Source: Drosophila persimilis
Taxonomy: Eukaryota > Arthropoda > Insecta > Diptera > Drosophilidae
Assembly: GCF_003286085.1 (NCBI RefSeq)
Contig: NW_020825706.1
Coordinates: 3,844,001-3,908,000 of the forward strand
Length of the DNA: 64,000 nucleotides
Direction of reading: 5' to 3'
Made by a program: the position numbers and the translations under genes
Shown here: positions 46,864-56,751 of the stretch, in pieces
Numbering within the stretch: position 1 is the first letter of the stretch
How the letters are laid out: each line of letters starts with the position of its first letter
The notes under the pieces: generated by a model
The model's database searches: none
What the model saw: the letters and a program-made list of their open reading frames with translations, nothing else
What the model was told of the DNA's origin: nothing

Positions 46864-47223
46864 TGTTTTTTATCCCCAATCGGCCGACTAATTATTCCAA
46901 TTAAATAAAACTCGGCGCAGAAATAAAATTGCGATATGTTCTTTAATGCGTGACATCCAAATTGCAAGTGTGGCTTGCCTGCCCTTTACATTGCCGCTCC
47001 GATCGCTAAGCGCAGCTTCGCTCGGCCGACGTCGGTAGGCAGACGCAAAGCGGAGATAGCGAAGAGCGAGCTGGCAGAGAGCGTTTAGCAGGGCAAGGAA
47101 GCGCAAAGCTTTAACAAACAAATGAGTGACATAGACATAAGTAACAAACAAAATAAGCGGCTGAGGGCCAAGAATTAGGTGCTATTTGGCAAGCAGCTAA
47201 TCGGCTGGGCTCTGCTCCGAACA
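46864..47223 (-). repeat. 3' LTR of BEL-G
   Basis: 360 bp. In element sense it runs from TGTTCGGAGCAG (plus end 47223), just after a purine tract (CAACGGGGGGTGAA), to a ...AAAAAACA end at 46864. The flank at 46859-46863 is gataa; the matching flank is beyond the window. Both ends fit TG...CA. Confidence 0.7.
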
Positions 47224-48072
47224 TTCACCCCCCGTTGGAAGGCAAAGGCTTTCAACAGATCCATCCTGAAGGGGCAAAACCGCTATTTTTCCAACGGTCC
47301 TCTTGAAGATGCTTGCTTGGGCGCAGGTGGCGGCTACGCTGGGATGATCGTCGAACGCAGCAATCGGCGCTTCTTTACGAAGGCGGCTTGTCGTGATTAC
47401 GTCTTGATCATCGGGAACCTCTGTAATTGCATAGAATGGCAGGAAATTTGGCAATGTAGAAATTGTTGAAAGTTGAATTTCATTTAGTGTGGATATGTAG
47501 GTTTTTAATATATCGAAAAGTTCGCGCTGCAGTTCCTGATTCTCCGATCGCAGTTTTTCCACTTGCACCTGGCACTCGAGCAGCTGCTTCCTGCATTGCT
47601 GCTCTAAGTTTTGGTACTCCAGCGTTGTGGGCCGAAAATCGTCATTAGAGATGGAGGAGGAATTTTCAAAAGCGGCTAAAACTGCACGCTTATTCTCCGA
47701 GCTATCAATGCTTCCTGACACTATCCAACCAAGTTTTGTCTCCTGCAATGTTGGCAATTGGTCTGATAGTCGAATCTGTCCGACGCACATTAAATCGAAG
47801 AACAAACCACCACCTATCAACAGATCGATACGTTGGGGCTTGGAGAAATTAGGATCAGCTAGTTTTAGATTATTCGGCATGGGCCAATCCTTTGCGTCTA
47901 GGCCGAAGTTAGGCTGCATTTCCGTAATTGAGTTGGTGACAATTGCAGCGAAGGAAGCTCGATAGCTTGCGTCCTGGGATTGTACAACTATATGTACAGA
48001 CTTGCTCGAAGGTAGAATGGAATCTCCGATTCCAGAGATGTGAACATAAGACGAGCGATGATCCAACTGCAA
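47224..48072 (-). pseudogene. BEL-G protease-region, coiled-coil and pol-tail segment
   Basis: One frame reads, in order, a BEL pre-reverse-transcriptase region (PQRIDLLIGGGLFFDLMCVG, TLQETKLGWIVSG), then from about 47660 to 47480 a charged, Leu-rich stretch with heptad spacing (YQNLEQQCRKQLL, VQVEKLRSENQELQREL), and then a stretch ending in the usual BEL pol tail (VGKIAVLPLQDGS). In autonomous BEL elements reverse transcriptase, RNase H and integrase would stand where the coiled coil is. Whether the coiled coil was captured from a host gene or drifted from element sequence is unknown. Part of a fossil element. Confidence 0.6.
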
Positions 48073-48105
48073 CTGATCAGCAAGTCTAGATGTTACAAAG
48101 TTTGC

Positions 48106-49235
48106 CTATGACGCAGAATCCAAAATGGCACGACATGGGATAAGTGCTCCATAACGATCTGTTACATGGACGAGGGCAGTAGGTAGCAACACGTTCTGGC
48201 TAGGCTGAGATTTCTGGATCGAGGGGGGAGGGCTAGAACACCCGCTTGCTAGAAGCACAGTCGCGGCCTCTTGCTGGATCGATTCCTCGGCCGGTGAAGA
48301 GGAAGATGAAGCACCAGTTCCCGATGGAATGTGGAGTAGCGTGTGATGTTTGGCCTGGCAATGCCTGCAAAGTCCTGACCTGCACCTCTGCAATTCATGG
48401 CCTTTGTTGAGGCAGTTCAAACACAAGCGGCTCTTCTTTGCTTCTTTGTATCTTTCAAACGCAGAGAGATTCAGGAATGCCTGACATCTAGATATGTAAT
48501 GCTCGGAGGAATTGCAATGGTTACATATGGGGTTAGGATGGTCGTTACTGGAGGTGATAAGGGTAACAGGTTTGTCTTCTCCCACCTGTTGACTAGGACT
48601 TGTTGCCATGGCTGATCCCAAATTCTCCAGCATCCGACATCTCGCTTCCAAAAATGAGGCCATGCTTGACCACCGAGGCAATCCTGACGTCGGCAAGTTC
48701 TCTTCCCATTTCTCTTTTGTTTTGTGGTCCAGTTTCGTGCCTATGATGAAGATCAGCAACCCTTTCGAAATCTCCTGCGGGGTCGCAAAGGTCTGAAGTG
48801 CACGCAAGTGCGAATTGATTTTGTCGCTGAGCGCGCGCAAGCCGATAGCTGAGCCCTTCTCCACCCCTTGCAGCCCGAAAATAGCCTTGACGTGTGCCTG
48901 AAAATGTAACAGTTTATTATCGAATCGCAACATTAGCAAATTCAACGCCTTGTCGTAATTCTCCTCAGAAAGTTCCAAGGAACGAATCGTATCCAGCGCA
49001 GCACCATCTAGACATCCACGAAGATATTGGAATTTTTCGATGATTGGGATACGATGGTCTTTGTGCACCATTGTCGAGAACATCGAGTGGAATTCTGGCC
49101 AATCCATGTAGTTCCCACCGAATCGCGGAAGCTGCAACTCGGGCATTCGAGAACGGCCTATACTATTATAGGCGAACAACGACGAATTCCCCTCGAGAGT
49201 ATGCCGAGCTGTTGAATTGGCAACATTTACCGTGC
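48106..49235 (-). pseudogene. BEL-G gag, main part
   Basis: Minus-strand gag with MPELQLPRFGGNYMDWPEFH, the LDGAALDTIRSLELSEENYD region typical of BEL/Pao gag (DUF1759-like), and three knuckles near 48330-48530 (CNHCNSSEHYISRC, CLNCLNKGHELQRC, CRHCQAKHHTLLH). The N-terminal part of gag is across the 412-like insertion, at 63464-63784. Confidence 0.8.
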
Positions 49236-49239
49236 GAGC

Positions 49240-49415
49240 TGTAGTATGTGCATATATTGAGTGTACACTGTACCCAATGGTTAACAATAAATGTATCAGC
49301 AACACATTGTTGCAGTACACAAACAAAACCACTTCAAGTGAGCGTGCAATATGATCGCCGCTTATGCGCTAAGCTAAGTCAGCATTCCCACGCTGACCAC
49401 TTGAAGCATATATAT
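49240..49415 (+). repeat. 5' LTR of the 412-like element, left part
   Basis: Identical by eye to the start of the 3' LTR at 63168. It stops in an AT dinucleotide run where the errantivirus entered. Confidence 0.88.
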
Positions 49416-50011
49416 AGTTAAATATCCGCAACTCGATTTTAAGTTTTTAAAAAAATACTTTTATTTTACAAACTTAAATATCTTTATGTCACAAGATTTA
49501 AATGAATTCCCCGACTTGACTTTCGGTCTGCTTGTCTCAAACGGAACTGATCTCTCTGCTGCTGGCTAGTTTCCATGAGCCCTTCTCTTGGAACTCCCGA
49601 CTCTGGCTTCGGGCGTTGCTTTCCTCGGCTGCATCTTCGTGTCGGTGGCGTACGTGCCTGGATCGATATTTGGGGATGCGTCGGCTTTGATGAAAGGCAT
49701 CCACTGCTGGCGATCGGTGTTGCATTACATGACGGAGCTAGGAATGTGATACTCCTTGGTTTTATGTCTAGCTTTGATTGGTCCTCATGAGTGGCGTGAT
49801 TCTAAAGAATCGATTTCTCGAGAGTGGCGTGATTCTAATGTTGCTGAAACAATGTGGTCCATTGTTTATATTATGGGGGGCCCTAGCTTGGAGTATGGGA
49901 AGAAACAGTTATTGATTCTTGAGTGGGGTCCTGTTACTTGTGTGGATGGGGTGGATGAATTGTACATAAACATAATGTGTATGGGATGTGGGGAATTATG
50001 GATATGTCACT
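49416..50011 (-). repeat. 3' LTR of the errantivirus
   Basis: 596 bp, with the same length and sequence as 55930-56525. A 62-aa antisense frame inside both LTRs is not considered a gene. Confidence 0.95.
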
Positions 50012-50038
50012 CCCCCAACGTTTGTTATTAGCCTGTCC

Positions 50039-51454
50039 CTAGGCGATTACCCTCGGGTATAGTGACGGGGTGTCAAGTGCGGTGGCTGAGGTTGGTTCCT
50101 CTTCTGCTTCTATTATAGGGTTTATACATTTAACCGTGACTCTTTTAGAAGTTTTCGTAAATTTAACAGCTACATAACTTAGTAGTACTAATATAATTAT
50201 GACAAATGAAATTAGTAGACTTATTTGTAATAGGTTACTATATGTGGTGTATTGCATAATTATTTCATTAGTTTGGACATACGACAGTGGTTTTATTTTA
50301 GTTATGTTGTTGTTGACATAAACATTCTGGGCAAAATCTAACATTGTGTTTGATATTGTAAATTCATTTAATTGGATAGAACAGTTGTAGATTTTTATAA
50401 TGGTATTTCCTTCCGCTATGATTTCTTGGTTTACACAATTCTGATTTAGCGTTGTTTTTGGAAGATTCCACGTGATTAGTATATTGGGTTCAATAAAGTT
50501 TATTTGAAAGTTTTGAAATGTTTTGGAATATGGACATTTAGTGGGAGTTTGCATTAAAATTCCTTTTATACAATTGTCATTGGTTTTCAATCTAGTTTCT
50601 TTAACAAATACTTCTTCATTTTTTATGTAGTACTTGTCGTATGTCATATCTGTTAACATGTTATTTAATTCGTCTGGATACGGAACGATTTTATAGATTG
50701 GTACTTTTGTAATGTCTTTGGGAATGTTGGAAATTATTAGAATTTCGTTGGTATCGGATTTTAGCCATGTGGAGGTTTTTATATTTAGTATTTTCTCAGA
50801 ATTTATTTGTTCCAGGTAGTCTTGTTTTAATAATTTTGGATTAAATATACCGAGCCTAGTTAATTGCATACCTAGTTCTATATCTTCGATATATTCTGTG
50901 AAATGTTGTAGATTGAATATCAAAATTTCTATTTGTTGATTCCTGTCTTTTTCTTCATTTAGTTTGTTTATAACGTTTATTCCGCTATTAACTGCATCTA
51001 TTACCAAATTTAGTTCATTCATTTGAATACTATGGCTGGCTAAATTTTCTATTTTTTGTTCCAAATCGACTTTATCTTCCTGATCTAGTGTTCCAAAGAG
51101 ATATTTGTAGGCTGTTCCTACTATATTGATCAGGCCTCTTTTATTTCTTTTGGTTATTTTTAGCCCGTTCATTTCTCTTTGCAATTTGTCTACTAGATAT
51201 TTTATTTGGATTATGTCCTGGAATTTAGTGGCTTGCCTTAACAAATTTTGGTATAGTTCTTCGGTTTTAGTTACATTAACAGTTAGATAATGGTATTCGT
51301 AATTGATAGGTATGTTGATCGATCCAGTTTTGAATATCATATATCCGTTTTGGGATTTTATAGAATTTATTTCTATGTTTTGGCCCTGTGCCATTACGAT
51401 GGTAATTATGAGGAAGATGAGGATTTTAATTGTGTTGAAGTTCGCCGATTCCAT
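50039..51454 (-). CDS. env of the errantivirus
   Basis: 471 aa. An N-terminal signal peptide (TIKILIFLIITIVMAQG) is followed by a surface part and a furin-type site (RNKRG, near residue 108) followed by a fusion-peptide-like LINIVGTAYKYLFG. A heptad region comes next (DQEDKVDLEQKIENLASHSIQ). Several N-glycosylation motifs (NVT, NCS) are present, and a C-terminal membrane anchor (LLQISLLISFVIIILVLLSYVA) precedes a short tail. Known: errantivirus env, related to baculovirus F proteins, is made from a spliced RNA. Frame open. Confidence 0.9.
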   Translation of the reverse strand: MESANFNTIKILIFLIITIVMAQGQNIEINSIKSQNGYMIFKTGSINIPINYEYHYLTVNVTKTEELYQNLLRQATKFQDIIQIKYLVDKLQREMNGLKITKRNKRGLINIVGTAYKYLFGTLDQEDKVDLEQKIENLASHSIQMNELNLVIDAVNSGINVINKLNEEKDRNQQIEILIFNLQHFTEYIEDIELGMQLTRLGIFNPKLLKQDYLEQINSEKILNIKTSTWLKSDTNEILIISNIPKDITKVPIYKIVPYPDELNNMLTDMTYDKYYIKNEEVFVKETRLKTNDNCIKGILMQTPTKCPYSKTFQNFQINFIEPNILITWNLPKTTLNQNCVNQEIIAEGNTIIKIYNCSIQLNEFTISNTMLDFAQNVYVNNNITKIKPLSYVQTNEIIMQYTTYSNLLQISLLISFVIIILVLLSYVAVKFTKTSKRVTVKCINPIIEAEEEPTSATALDTPSLYPRVIA

Positions 51455-54400
51455 TAACTTCCTCGGTTTCTCTGGAATTATTATATTTGCTTCTATTAGA
51501 TTTCTTCTTTTTCTTGAATTTTGATTTATAATGAGTTATTTTCCTACCCCTATTCTTTTCTTCATAATGTTTTTCGTCTACCTGTCTAATTTCACCCGTC
51601 CTTTTGAAAGGATTTGATACCTTAGACTTAACTAGAGGTGATAGTTTATAGCGGGTATCTACTTCATACTCTATGCGGTTTTTATTTAATTGAGTGATTT
51701 TATTCACTTTATTTAGTTGTGTGTCATAATCAGGTGAGCCTGCATAAATGAATATATCAGCTGGTGTCCTATTTGTGGTATTATGTTTGGTTTTATGATT
51801 ATAAGTATAAAGAATTAATTCAAACTTCGTGAATCTATCTTCTGTGTTATCCTCGCTAGATATTATTCTTAATTTTTCATTTACTGTTTTATGAAATCTT
51901 TCTACGTCAGATATTCCATTTTTGCTGGAAGTGATCTCTATTTTGACGTTTTCCGCATTCAGCCATGCTTGCAATGCTGTGCACATAAAAGCTGAATCTT
52001 TATCGGCTTTGATTTCAATTGGTTTGCCCATCTCGTTAAAAACTTTCATGATGGCTCTTTTTGCTTCTAACCAGTCACGACTTTTTACTTCTACAAGAGT
52101 GGCAAACTTCGAGTATACGTCAATACATGATAGGAACTGTTGGTTACCAACCATATAGAAATCCATGACGTATTTCTCTCTGATGTTCAGTATTTCCGGT
52201 GTAGTTTCGAATGCCAACTTCGTATTTCTATGCTCTGTTTTGGCAATATTACAAGTAGGACATTCGTTTATGATGTTTTGGATTAGTTTTTGATAATCCG
52301 GGTAATAGTATTTTCCCCTAAACCAATTGACGGTTTTCTCTATCCCTGGATGGAGTAAGCCTTTATGATTCTTTAATATGGTTTCTTTAAATTCAGCGTA
52401 ATTCTGAATATCTAGGAGTTTCGTGCTTGATTTAATAGCTTTGGTTATATTGTTAGAATTAATGATTTCTAAATAGGCTTTTTGGAATGGAGGAAAATCT
52501 GTTTCGTTATGGAAATATAATGCGCTCTTTTTGGTGCATAGATATTCCTTTATTATATCCTTCGCTAAGGTGTTAGTCATTTCCTTATACGTGATCTTGA
52601 TGATTAGCTTGTGAAAATAACGAATTGTTTCTACCTTATCTTCATTGCCTTTTATTAGCTCAATTTGCCGATTGTAATAGTTAATTGGTCTTTCCGTGAT
52701 AGCAATGTGATTTAGATTGTCTTCCTGTGCGCTATGTACAGTTGCACCAACGCTATTGGAAGCTTCTCCCAGGAGATTTTCATTAATCTTTACCCTTGAT
52801 AAGGCATCAGCTACATGATTTTCTTTGCCTGGTAGATATTTCATTTTAAAATCAAACTCATTCAGTTTTATTTTCCACCTTTGTAATTTCATATTTGGCT
52901 CCTTGAGGTTGTTCAACCAAATCAAGGGTTTATGATCGCTTTGTATCTCGAATGTTCTACCGAACAGGTATGAACGGAAATACTTGGTTGCCCATACGAT
53001 CGCTAATAATTCCTTTTCGATGGCTGAATAGTTTATTTCATGTTCATTTAGGGTTCTGCTAGCGTAGCAGATCGGTTTGTGTTCTTGTGACAAAACCGCT
53101 CCCAATGCTATGTTACTAGCGTCGGTTGTTACCGTGAACATTTTGTCAAAGTCTGGGAACGCAAGGATAGGGTCTGAGGTGATGAGTACTTTTAGTCTCT
53201 CAAATGCCTCGACGTACCTTTCTTCCTTGGGGTCTATGACAGCTCCTTTCTTTAGTTTGAGTGTCATGGGTTTTGCTATGTTTGCAAAATTAGGAATGAA
53301 TTTCCTGTAGAACCCGCACAGACCTAAGAATGACTTTATTTGTTTAGTCGTTTCTGGTATTGGAAATTTGACAATGGCAGAGATTTTGCCTGGATTTGGT
53401 ACTATTCCTTCAGTAGTGACTACATGACCTAGGAATTCAGTTTCCTTTTTCATGAATTCACATTTATCCATTTGTAGCTTCAAGTTGGCGTCTCTCAACT
53501 TTCCAAATACTCTCCTTAGTGACAACAAGTGTTCTTCCAATGAAGTGGAAAATATAATGATGTCATCTAAGTATACAAAGCAATCTTTGAAGATTAACTC
53601 TTCTAGCAGATTGTTCATACATCTTTGGAAGGTAGCTGGGGCAGTGGTTAGCCCAAAGGGCATACGAGTGAACTCGTAATGTCCATGCTTAGTGGAGAAC
53701 GCAGTTTTGGGGATTGAGCTAGGTTCCATGGGTATTTGATGGAAACCTTTTGCTAAATCGATTGTCGTAAAATACTGACATTTACCTAGTTTGTCTAGGA
53801 TTTCATCCATTCTTGGAGTTGGGAATTTGTCCTTAACTGTTATTTCATTTAGACTTCTATAGTCTACTACCATTCGATATTTTTGCTTTCCTGAAGCATC
53901 TATCTTCTTCGGAATCATAGATATGGGCGAGCAGTAAGGAGAATTCGACTTTCGAATTATTCCCTGCCTGATCATATCTTTGATTTGCTGGTTTACCTCC
54001 TGATCATGTATCTGGGCATATTTGTATGGTCGTCTGTAGACCGGGTCTTCATGTTGAGTTTTGATCTCGTGCTTGATTGTACTTGTGAAAGTCAAATTGT
54101 CACCTTCTCTGTACTGCACATCCTTAAACTCATATAAGACCTTCTTTAACTCTTCCCTCTCTTCGTCGTTTAAGTGTTCCAATCTTAATTGATTACATTC
54201 CCTTAATTCACTGTCTAGAGCGGAAGCGAAGTATTGATCTCCCTCTGGAGATGGGTCAAGGCACTTAGGTGCGATCTTCTCTTCTTTTGTAGAGGGATCA
54301 GTGCACTTCTGTGCGGTCTTGCCGGCTTCAATAGCTTCTCCACTCTGAATGATTGGGTACGACCTAGCTGCTAGTGTTACAGTGTCATTTCTGTAATCGA

Positions 54401-54605
54401 TGACGGCTTTACTTGCCATCAAGTATTCTCTTCCTAATAAAATATCATAATTTTCGGAAAAGTTATGTATGTAGAACTTTTGTTCGGACGGACATGTTTT
54501 GTTCGCATTCCTCATTATACTCTTAGTTAAACGGACAGGTCCATTGATGGTATGGACCGTAAGGTTATCGTCTTTTATCTCGGAATCTGTGTAATTTTCT
54601 TTCAT
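51426..54605 (-). CDS. pol of the errantivirus
   Basis: 1059 aa from the first ATG, with the protease motif DSGSSI coded just upstream in the same open frame. Domains in order: the protease remainder (ILLGREYLMAS); reverse transcriptase (YRMVVDYRSLNEITVKDKFP, FVYLDDIIIFS near residue 340); RNase H (VTTDASNIALGAVLSQ, SDHKPLIWL); integrase zinc finger (HPGIEKTVNWFRGKYY...CPTCNIAK); and a DDE core with MDFYMVG, IKADKDSAFMC and SSKNGISDVERFHKT. The C-terminus is very Lys/Arg-rich (RGRKITHYKSKFKKKKKS). Normal for the errantivirus group. The end overlaps the start of env by 29 bp. Confidence 0.93.
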   Translation of the reverse strand: MKENYTDSEIKDDNLTVHTINGPVRLTKSIMRNANKTCPSEQKFYIHNFSENYDILLGREYLMASKAVIDYRNDTVTLAARSYPIIQSGEAIEAGKTAQKCTDPSTKEEKIAPKCLDPSPEGDQYFASALDSELRECNQLRLEHLNDEEREELKKVLYEFKDVQYREGDNLTFTSTIKHEIKTQHEDPVYRRPYKYAQIHDQEVNQQIKDMIRQGIIRKSNSPYCSPISMIPKKIDASGKQKYRMVVDYRSLNEITVKDKFPTPRMDEILDKLGKCQYFTTIDLAKGFHQIPMEPSSIPKTAFSTKHGHYEFTRMPFGLTTAPATFQRCMNNLLEELIFKDCFVYLDDIIIFSTSLEEHLLSLRRVFGKLRDANLKLQMDKCEFMKKETEFLGHVVTTEGIVPNPGKISAIVKFPIPETTKQIKSFLGLCGFYRKFIPNFANIAKPMTLKLKKGAVIDPKEERYVEAFERLKVLITSDPILAFPDFDKMFTVTTDASNIALGAVLSQEHKPICYASRTLNEHEINYSAIEKELLAIVWATKYFRSYLFGRTFEIQSDHKPLIWLNNLKEPNMKLQRWKIKLNEFDFKMKYLPGKENHVADALSRVKINENLLGEASNSVGATVHSAQEDNLNHIAITERPINYYNRQIELIKGNEDKVETIRYFHKLIIKITYKEMTNTLAKDIIKEYLCTKKSALYFHNETDFPPFQKAYLEIINSNNITKAIKSSTKLLDIQNYAEFKETILKNHKGLLHPGIEKTVNWFRGKYYYPDYQKLIQNIINECPTCNIAKTEHRNTKLAFETTPEILNIREKYVMDFYMVGNQQFLSCIDVYSKFATLVEVKSRDWLEAKRAIMKVFNEMGKPIEIKADKDSAFMCTALQAWLNAENVKIEITSSKNGISDVERFHKTVNEKLRIISSEDNTEDRFTKFELILYTYNHKTKHNTTNRTPADIFIYAGSPDYDTQLNKVNKITQLNKNRIEYEVDTRYKLSPLVKSKVSNPFKRTGEIRQVDEKHYEEKNRGRKITHYKSKFKKKKKSNRSKYNNSRETEEVNGIGELQHN

Positions 54606-54667
54606 GATGTTGATCGATGATCCCGAGTCAGCGATACACCTTAATATTCTTTTATTAATGGTAATGT

Positions 54668-55624
54668 TTATATAGGGTCCTCCTCGGTTTCTTCCGAGGC
54701 GGCTTGATGAAAATTTACGTCCATCTTCGTTTGGCCACTCTGGCTCTCCCTCCCTCTTTTAGTAGGTTGGTTGGGTCCACTCCCACTAGCTTGGTTTTGA
54801 GATATTTGCTGATTGAATGGATTCTGAGCCCTACCTTGATTCAAGGAATTTTTGAACTCATTGTATAATCCAGGATTTTGGGAATTTTGATTTTGATTTG
54901 TTCGATTAGTCTGACCTGTTCCAGATGAACTCTGAGTTTGATTGTGATAGTTAGTAGTATTATAATTTGGATAATTGTTTCCAACATTCTTTCGATTTGA
55001 TTGAGACGATTTCGATTGATCTTTATTTGTACCTGAATCTGTTGTACTAGCTTCGTACAATCCTTCTTCTTGTGCTGCCTTCTTAAGATTAGACAATGTG
55101 GTAATATCTTTTCTTGCTAAGGTCATGAACATTCTGTCAGGAAGTTTTCGAGTAATGACATCTTTAATTGTGTTGTTCAAAGCGTTTTTATAAATGACAT
55201 TATTTTCTGGTATGTTTTCTAAGTTTAGCTTATTGTTTATTAATAATGCTTTTATCTCTAATTCTTCTATAAACTTACGAAGACTGCCGTTGAATCTGGT
55301 GGTGTATAGTTGTCGTAAGAGTTCTTCATATGGTGTGTGATTTTTGAACTCGTTGATCAGCGCCGTCTTCAGTTCGAGCCACGTGTTGGGTTGTATCATT
55401 TGCGATATGCGTTGTGCCTCTCCTGACAGTTGGATCTCGGTCGCTCCAAATAGGATCCTTTGTTGGCGAAGATCTTCAGTTGGATATAATCCGCATACAT
55501 ATTCGATTCGTTTGATAAATGAGCTTAGCTGTCCAGATGAACCGTCATAGGCAGGTATTTGTCGGATCGACAGCAGTGCCTGGTTCAAGTGGATTTCGCT
55601 CAATGATAGTGGTGGTAACGCCAT
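54668..55624 (-). CDS. gag of the errantivirus
   Basis: 318 aa. The N-terminal capsid-like part (MALPPLSLSEIHLNQALLSI, then PAYDGSSGQLSSFIKRIEYV) resembles gag of the 17.6/297 group. The C-terminal third is Asn/Gln/Ser/Gly-rich without a CCHC knuckle and ends DVNFHQAASEETEEDPI, the conserved phrase before pol in this group. It overlaps or abuts the upstream part of pol; the family is known to use a -1 frameshift there. Frame open. Confidence 0.88.
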   Translation of the reverse strand: MALPPLSLSEIHLNQALLSIRQIPAYDGSSGQLSSFIKRIEYVCGLYPTEDLRQQRILFGATEIQLSGEAQRISQMIQPNTWLELKTALINEFKNHTPYEELLRQLYTTRFNGSLRKFIEELEIKALLINNKLNLENIPENNVIYKNALNNTIKDVITRKLPDRMFMTLARKDITTLSNLKKAAQEEGLYEASTTDSGTNKDQSKSSQSNRKNVGNNYPNYNTTNYHNQTQSSSGTGQTNRTNQNQNSQNPGLYNEFKNSLNQGRAQNPFNQQISQNQASGSGPNQPTKRGRESQSGQTKMDVNFHQAASEETEEDPI

Positions 55625-55910
55625 GTTGTTGGTGTTGATTGGGTTTTGTTTTGTTGTAGTTTTAAACTTTATTTTGGTTCACTTGTAAGTTTTTTTGATT
55701 TTGTATTAAGTGTTTCACTGTCCTTGGTGATTCACTATCTCCGCTTACTTCAGTTCACTTAAATTAGTTTTGCAAATCGTATGTGCTTGCAGCACATAGG
55801 TTCTTTGGCGGATTTCACAATTTTATTAACAATTCCGGGATTACGTGATCACAGTAATTATAAATTACACAAGCTGACCATTACCGAAATATAGGTGTTA
55901 ATTTTAAACG
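55625..55910 (-). other. leader of the errantivirus
   Basis: About 290 bases between the primer site and gag. No gene. Expected to hold packaging and splice-donor signals, which I cannot place. Confidence 0.5.
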
Positions 55911-55929
55911 AAATCCTACCGACTGCGCC
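55911..55929 (-). promoter_or_regulatory. primer-binding site of the errantivirus
   Basis: Minus-strand GGCGCAGTCGGTAGGATTT immediately inside the 5' LTR, sharing its first T with the LTR end. It fits the serine-tRNA type. Confidence 0.75.
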
Positions 55930-56525
55930 AGTTAAATATCCGCAACTCGATTTTAAGTTTTTAAAAAAATACTTTTATTTTACAAACTTAAATATCTTTA
56001 TGTCACAAGATTTAAATGAATTCCCCGACTTGACTTTCGGTCTGCTTGTCTCAAACGGAACTGATCTCTCTGCTGCTGGCTAGTTTCCATGAGCCCTTCT
56101 CTTGGAACTCCCGACTCTGGCTTCGGGCGTTGCTTTCCTCGGCTGCATCTTCGTGTCGGTGGCGTACGTGCCTGGATCGATATTTGGGGATGCGTCGGCT
56201 TTGATGAAAGGCATCCACTGCTGGCGATCGGTGTTGCATTACATGACGGAGCTAGGAATGTGATACTCCTTGGTTTTATGTCTAGCTTTGATTGGTCCTC
56301 ATGAGTGGCGTGATTCTAAAGAATCGATTTCTCGAGAGTGGCGTGATTCTAATGTTGCTGAAACAATGTGGTCCATTGTTTATATTATGGGGGGCCCTAG
56401 CTTGGAGTATGGGAAGAAACAGTTATTGATTCTTGAGTGGGGTCCTGTTACTTGTGTGGATGGGGTGGATGAATTGTACATAAACATAATGTGTATGGGA
56501 TGTGGGGAATTATGGATATGTCACT
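55930..56525 (-). repeat. 5' LTR of the errantivirus
   Basis: 596 bp. Identical by eye to the 3' LTR, which implies that very little time has passed since insertion. Confidence 0.95.
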
Positions 56526-56733
56526 ATATATATACACATATGTACATACGGCTCTTGCCCTCTCGATTATGCTGATAAGACAAATATGTATGAAGCCGCT
56601 CCGCTGTTGGCGTAACCGGCAGCGCAGCTATGCGGTCTGAGTTATAAGAATAAATTCAATAAAGACATTCTAAAAACCGAAGTCAAACGGCACAGACGTG
56701 CCAGTGTTATAATTACAATAGTGACATATTACA
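56526..56733 (+). repeat. 5' LTR of the 412-like element, right part
   Basis: Continues the LTR after the errantivirus. It holds the polyadenylation region (ttcaataaag near 56655) and ends ATATTACA next to the primer-binding site. Confidence 0.85.
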
Positions 56734-56751
56734 TGGCGACCGTGACAAGTG
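56734..56751 (+). promoter_or_regulatory. primer-binding site of the 412-like element
   Basis: TGGCGACCGTGACAAGTG directly follows the LTR. From memory this is the arginine-tRNA type used by 412 and mdg1. It primes minus-strand synthesis. Confidence 0.75.

Larger units (their letters stand above)
49416..56525 (-). mobile_element. errantivirus (17.6/297/tom type) with gag, pol and env, looks whole
   Basis: Two LTRs of 596 bp at 49416-50011 and 55930-56525 read as identical by eye. In element sense they start AGTGACATAT and end ATTTAACT. Directly inside the 5' LTR is TGGCGCAGTCGGTAGG (counting the LTR's last T), the serine-tRNA primer site known for 17.6 and 297. A purine tract (GTTGGGGG) precedes the 3' LTR. 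It entered an AT run in the 412-like LTR, and comparison with the other LTR of that element gives a 4-bp duplication (ATAT or TATA), the TATA-type target known for this group. Gag, pol and env are all open. Very recent insertion. Confidence 0.93.

Noticed and set aside
46649-46879. 76-aa minus-strand frame
   Set aside because: Antisense to the mariner transposase fragment.
49537-49725. 62-aa frame found identically at 56051-56239
   Set aside because: Lies inside the errantivirus LTR and is duplicated because LTRs are; no sign of coding.
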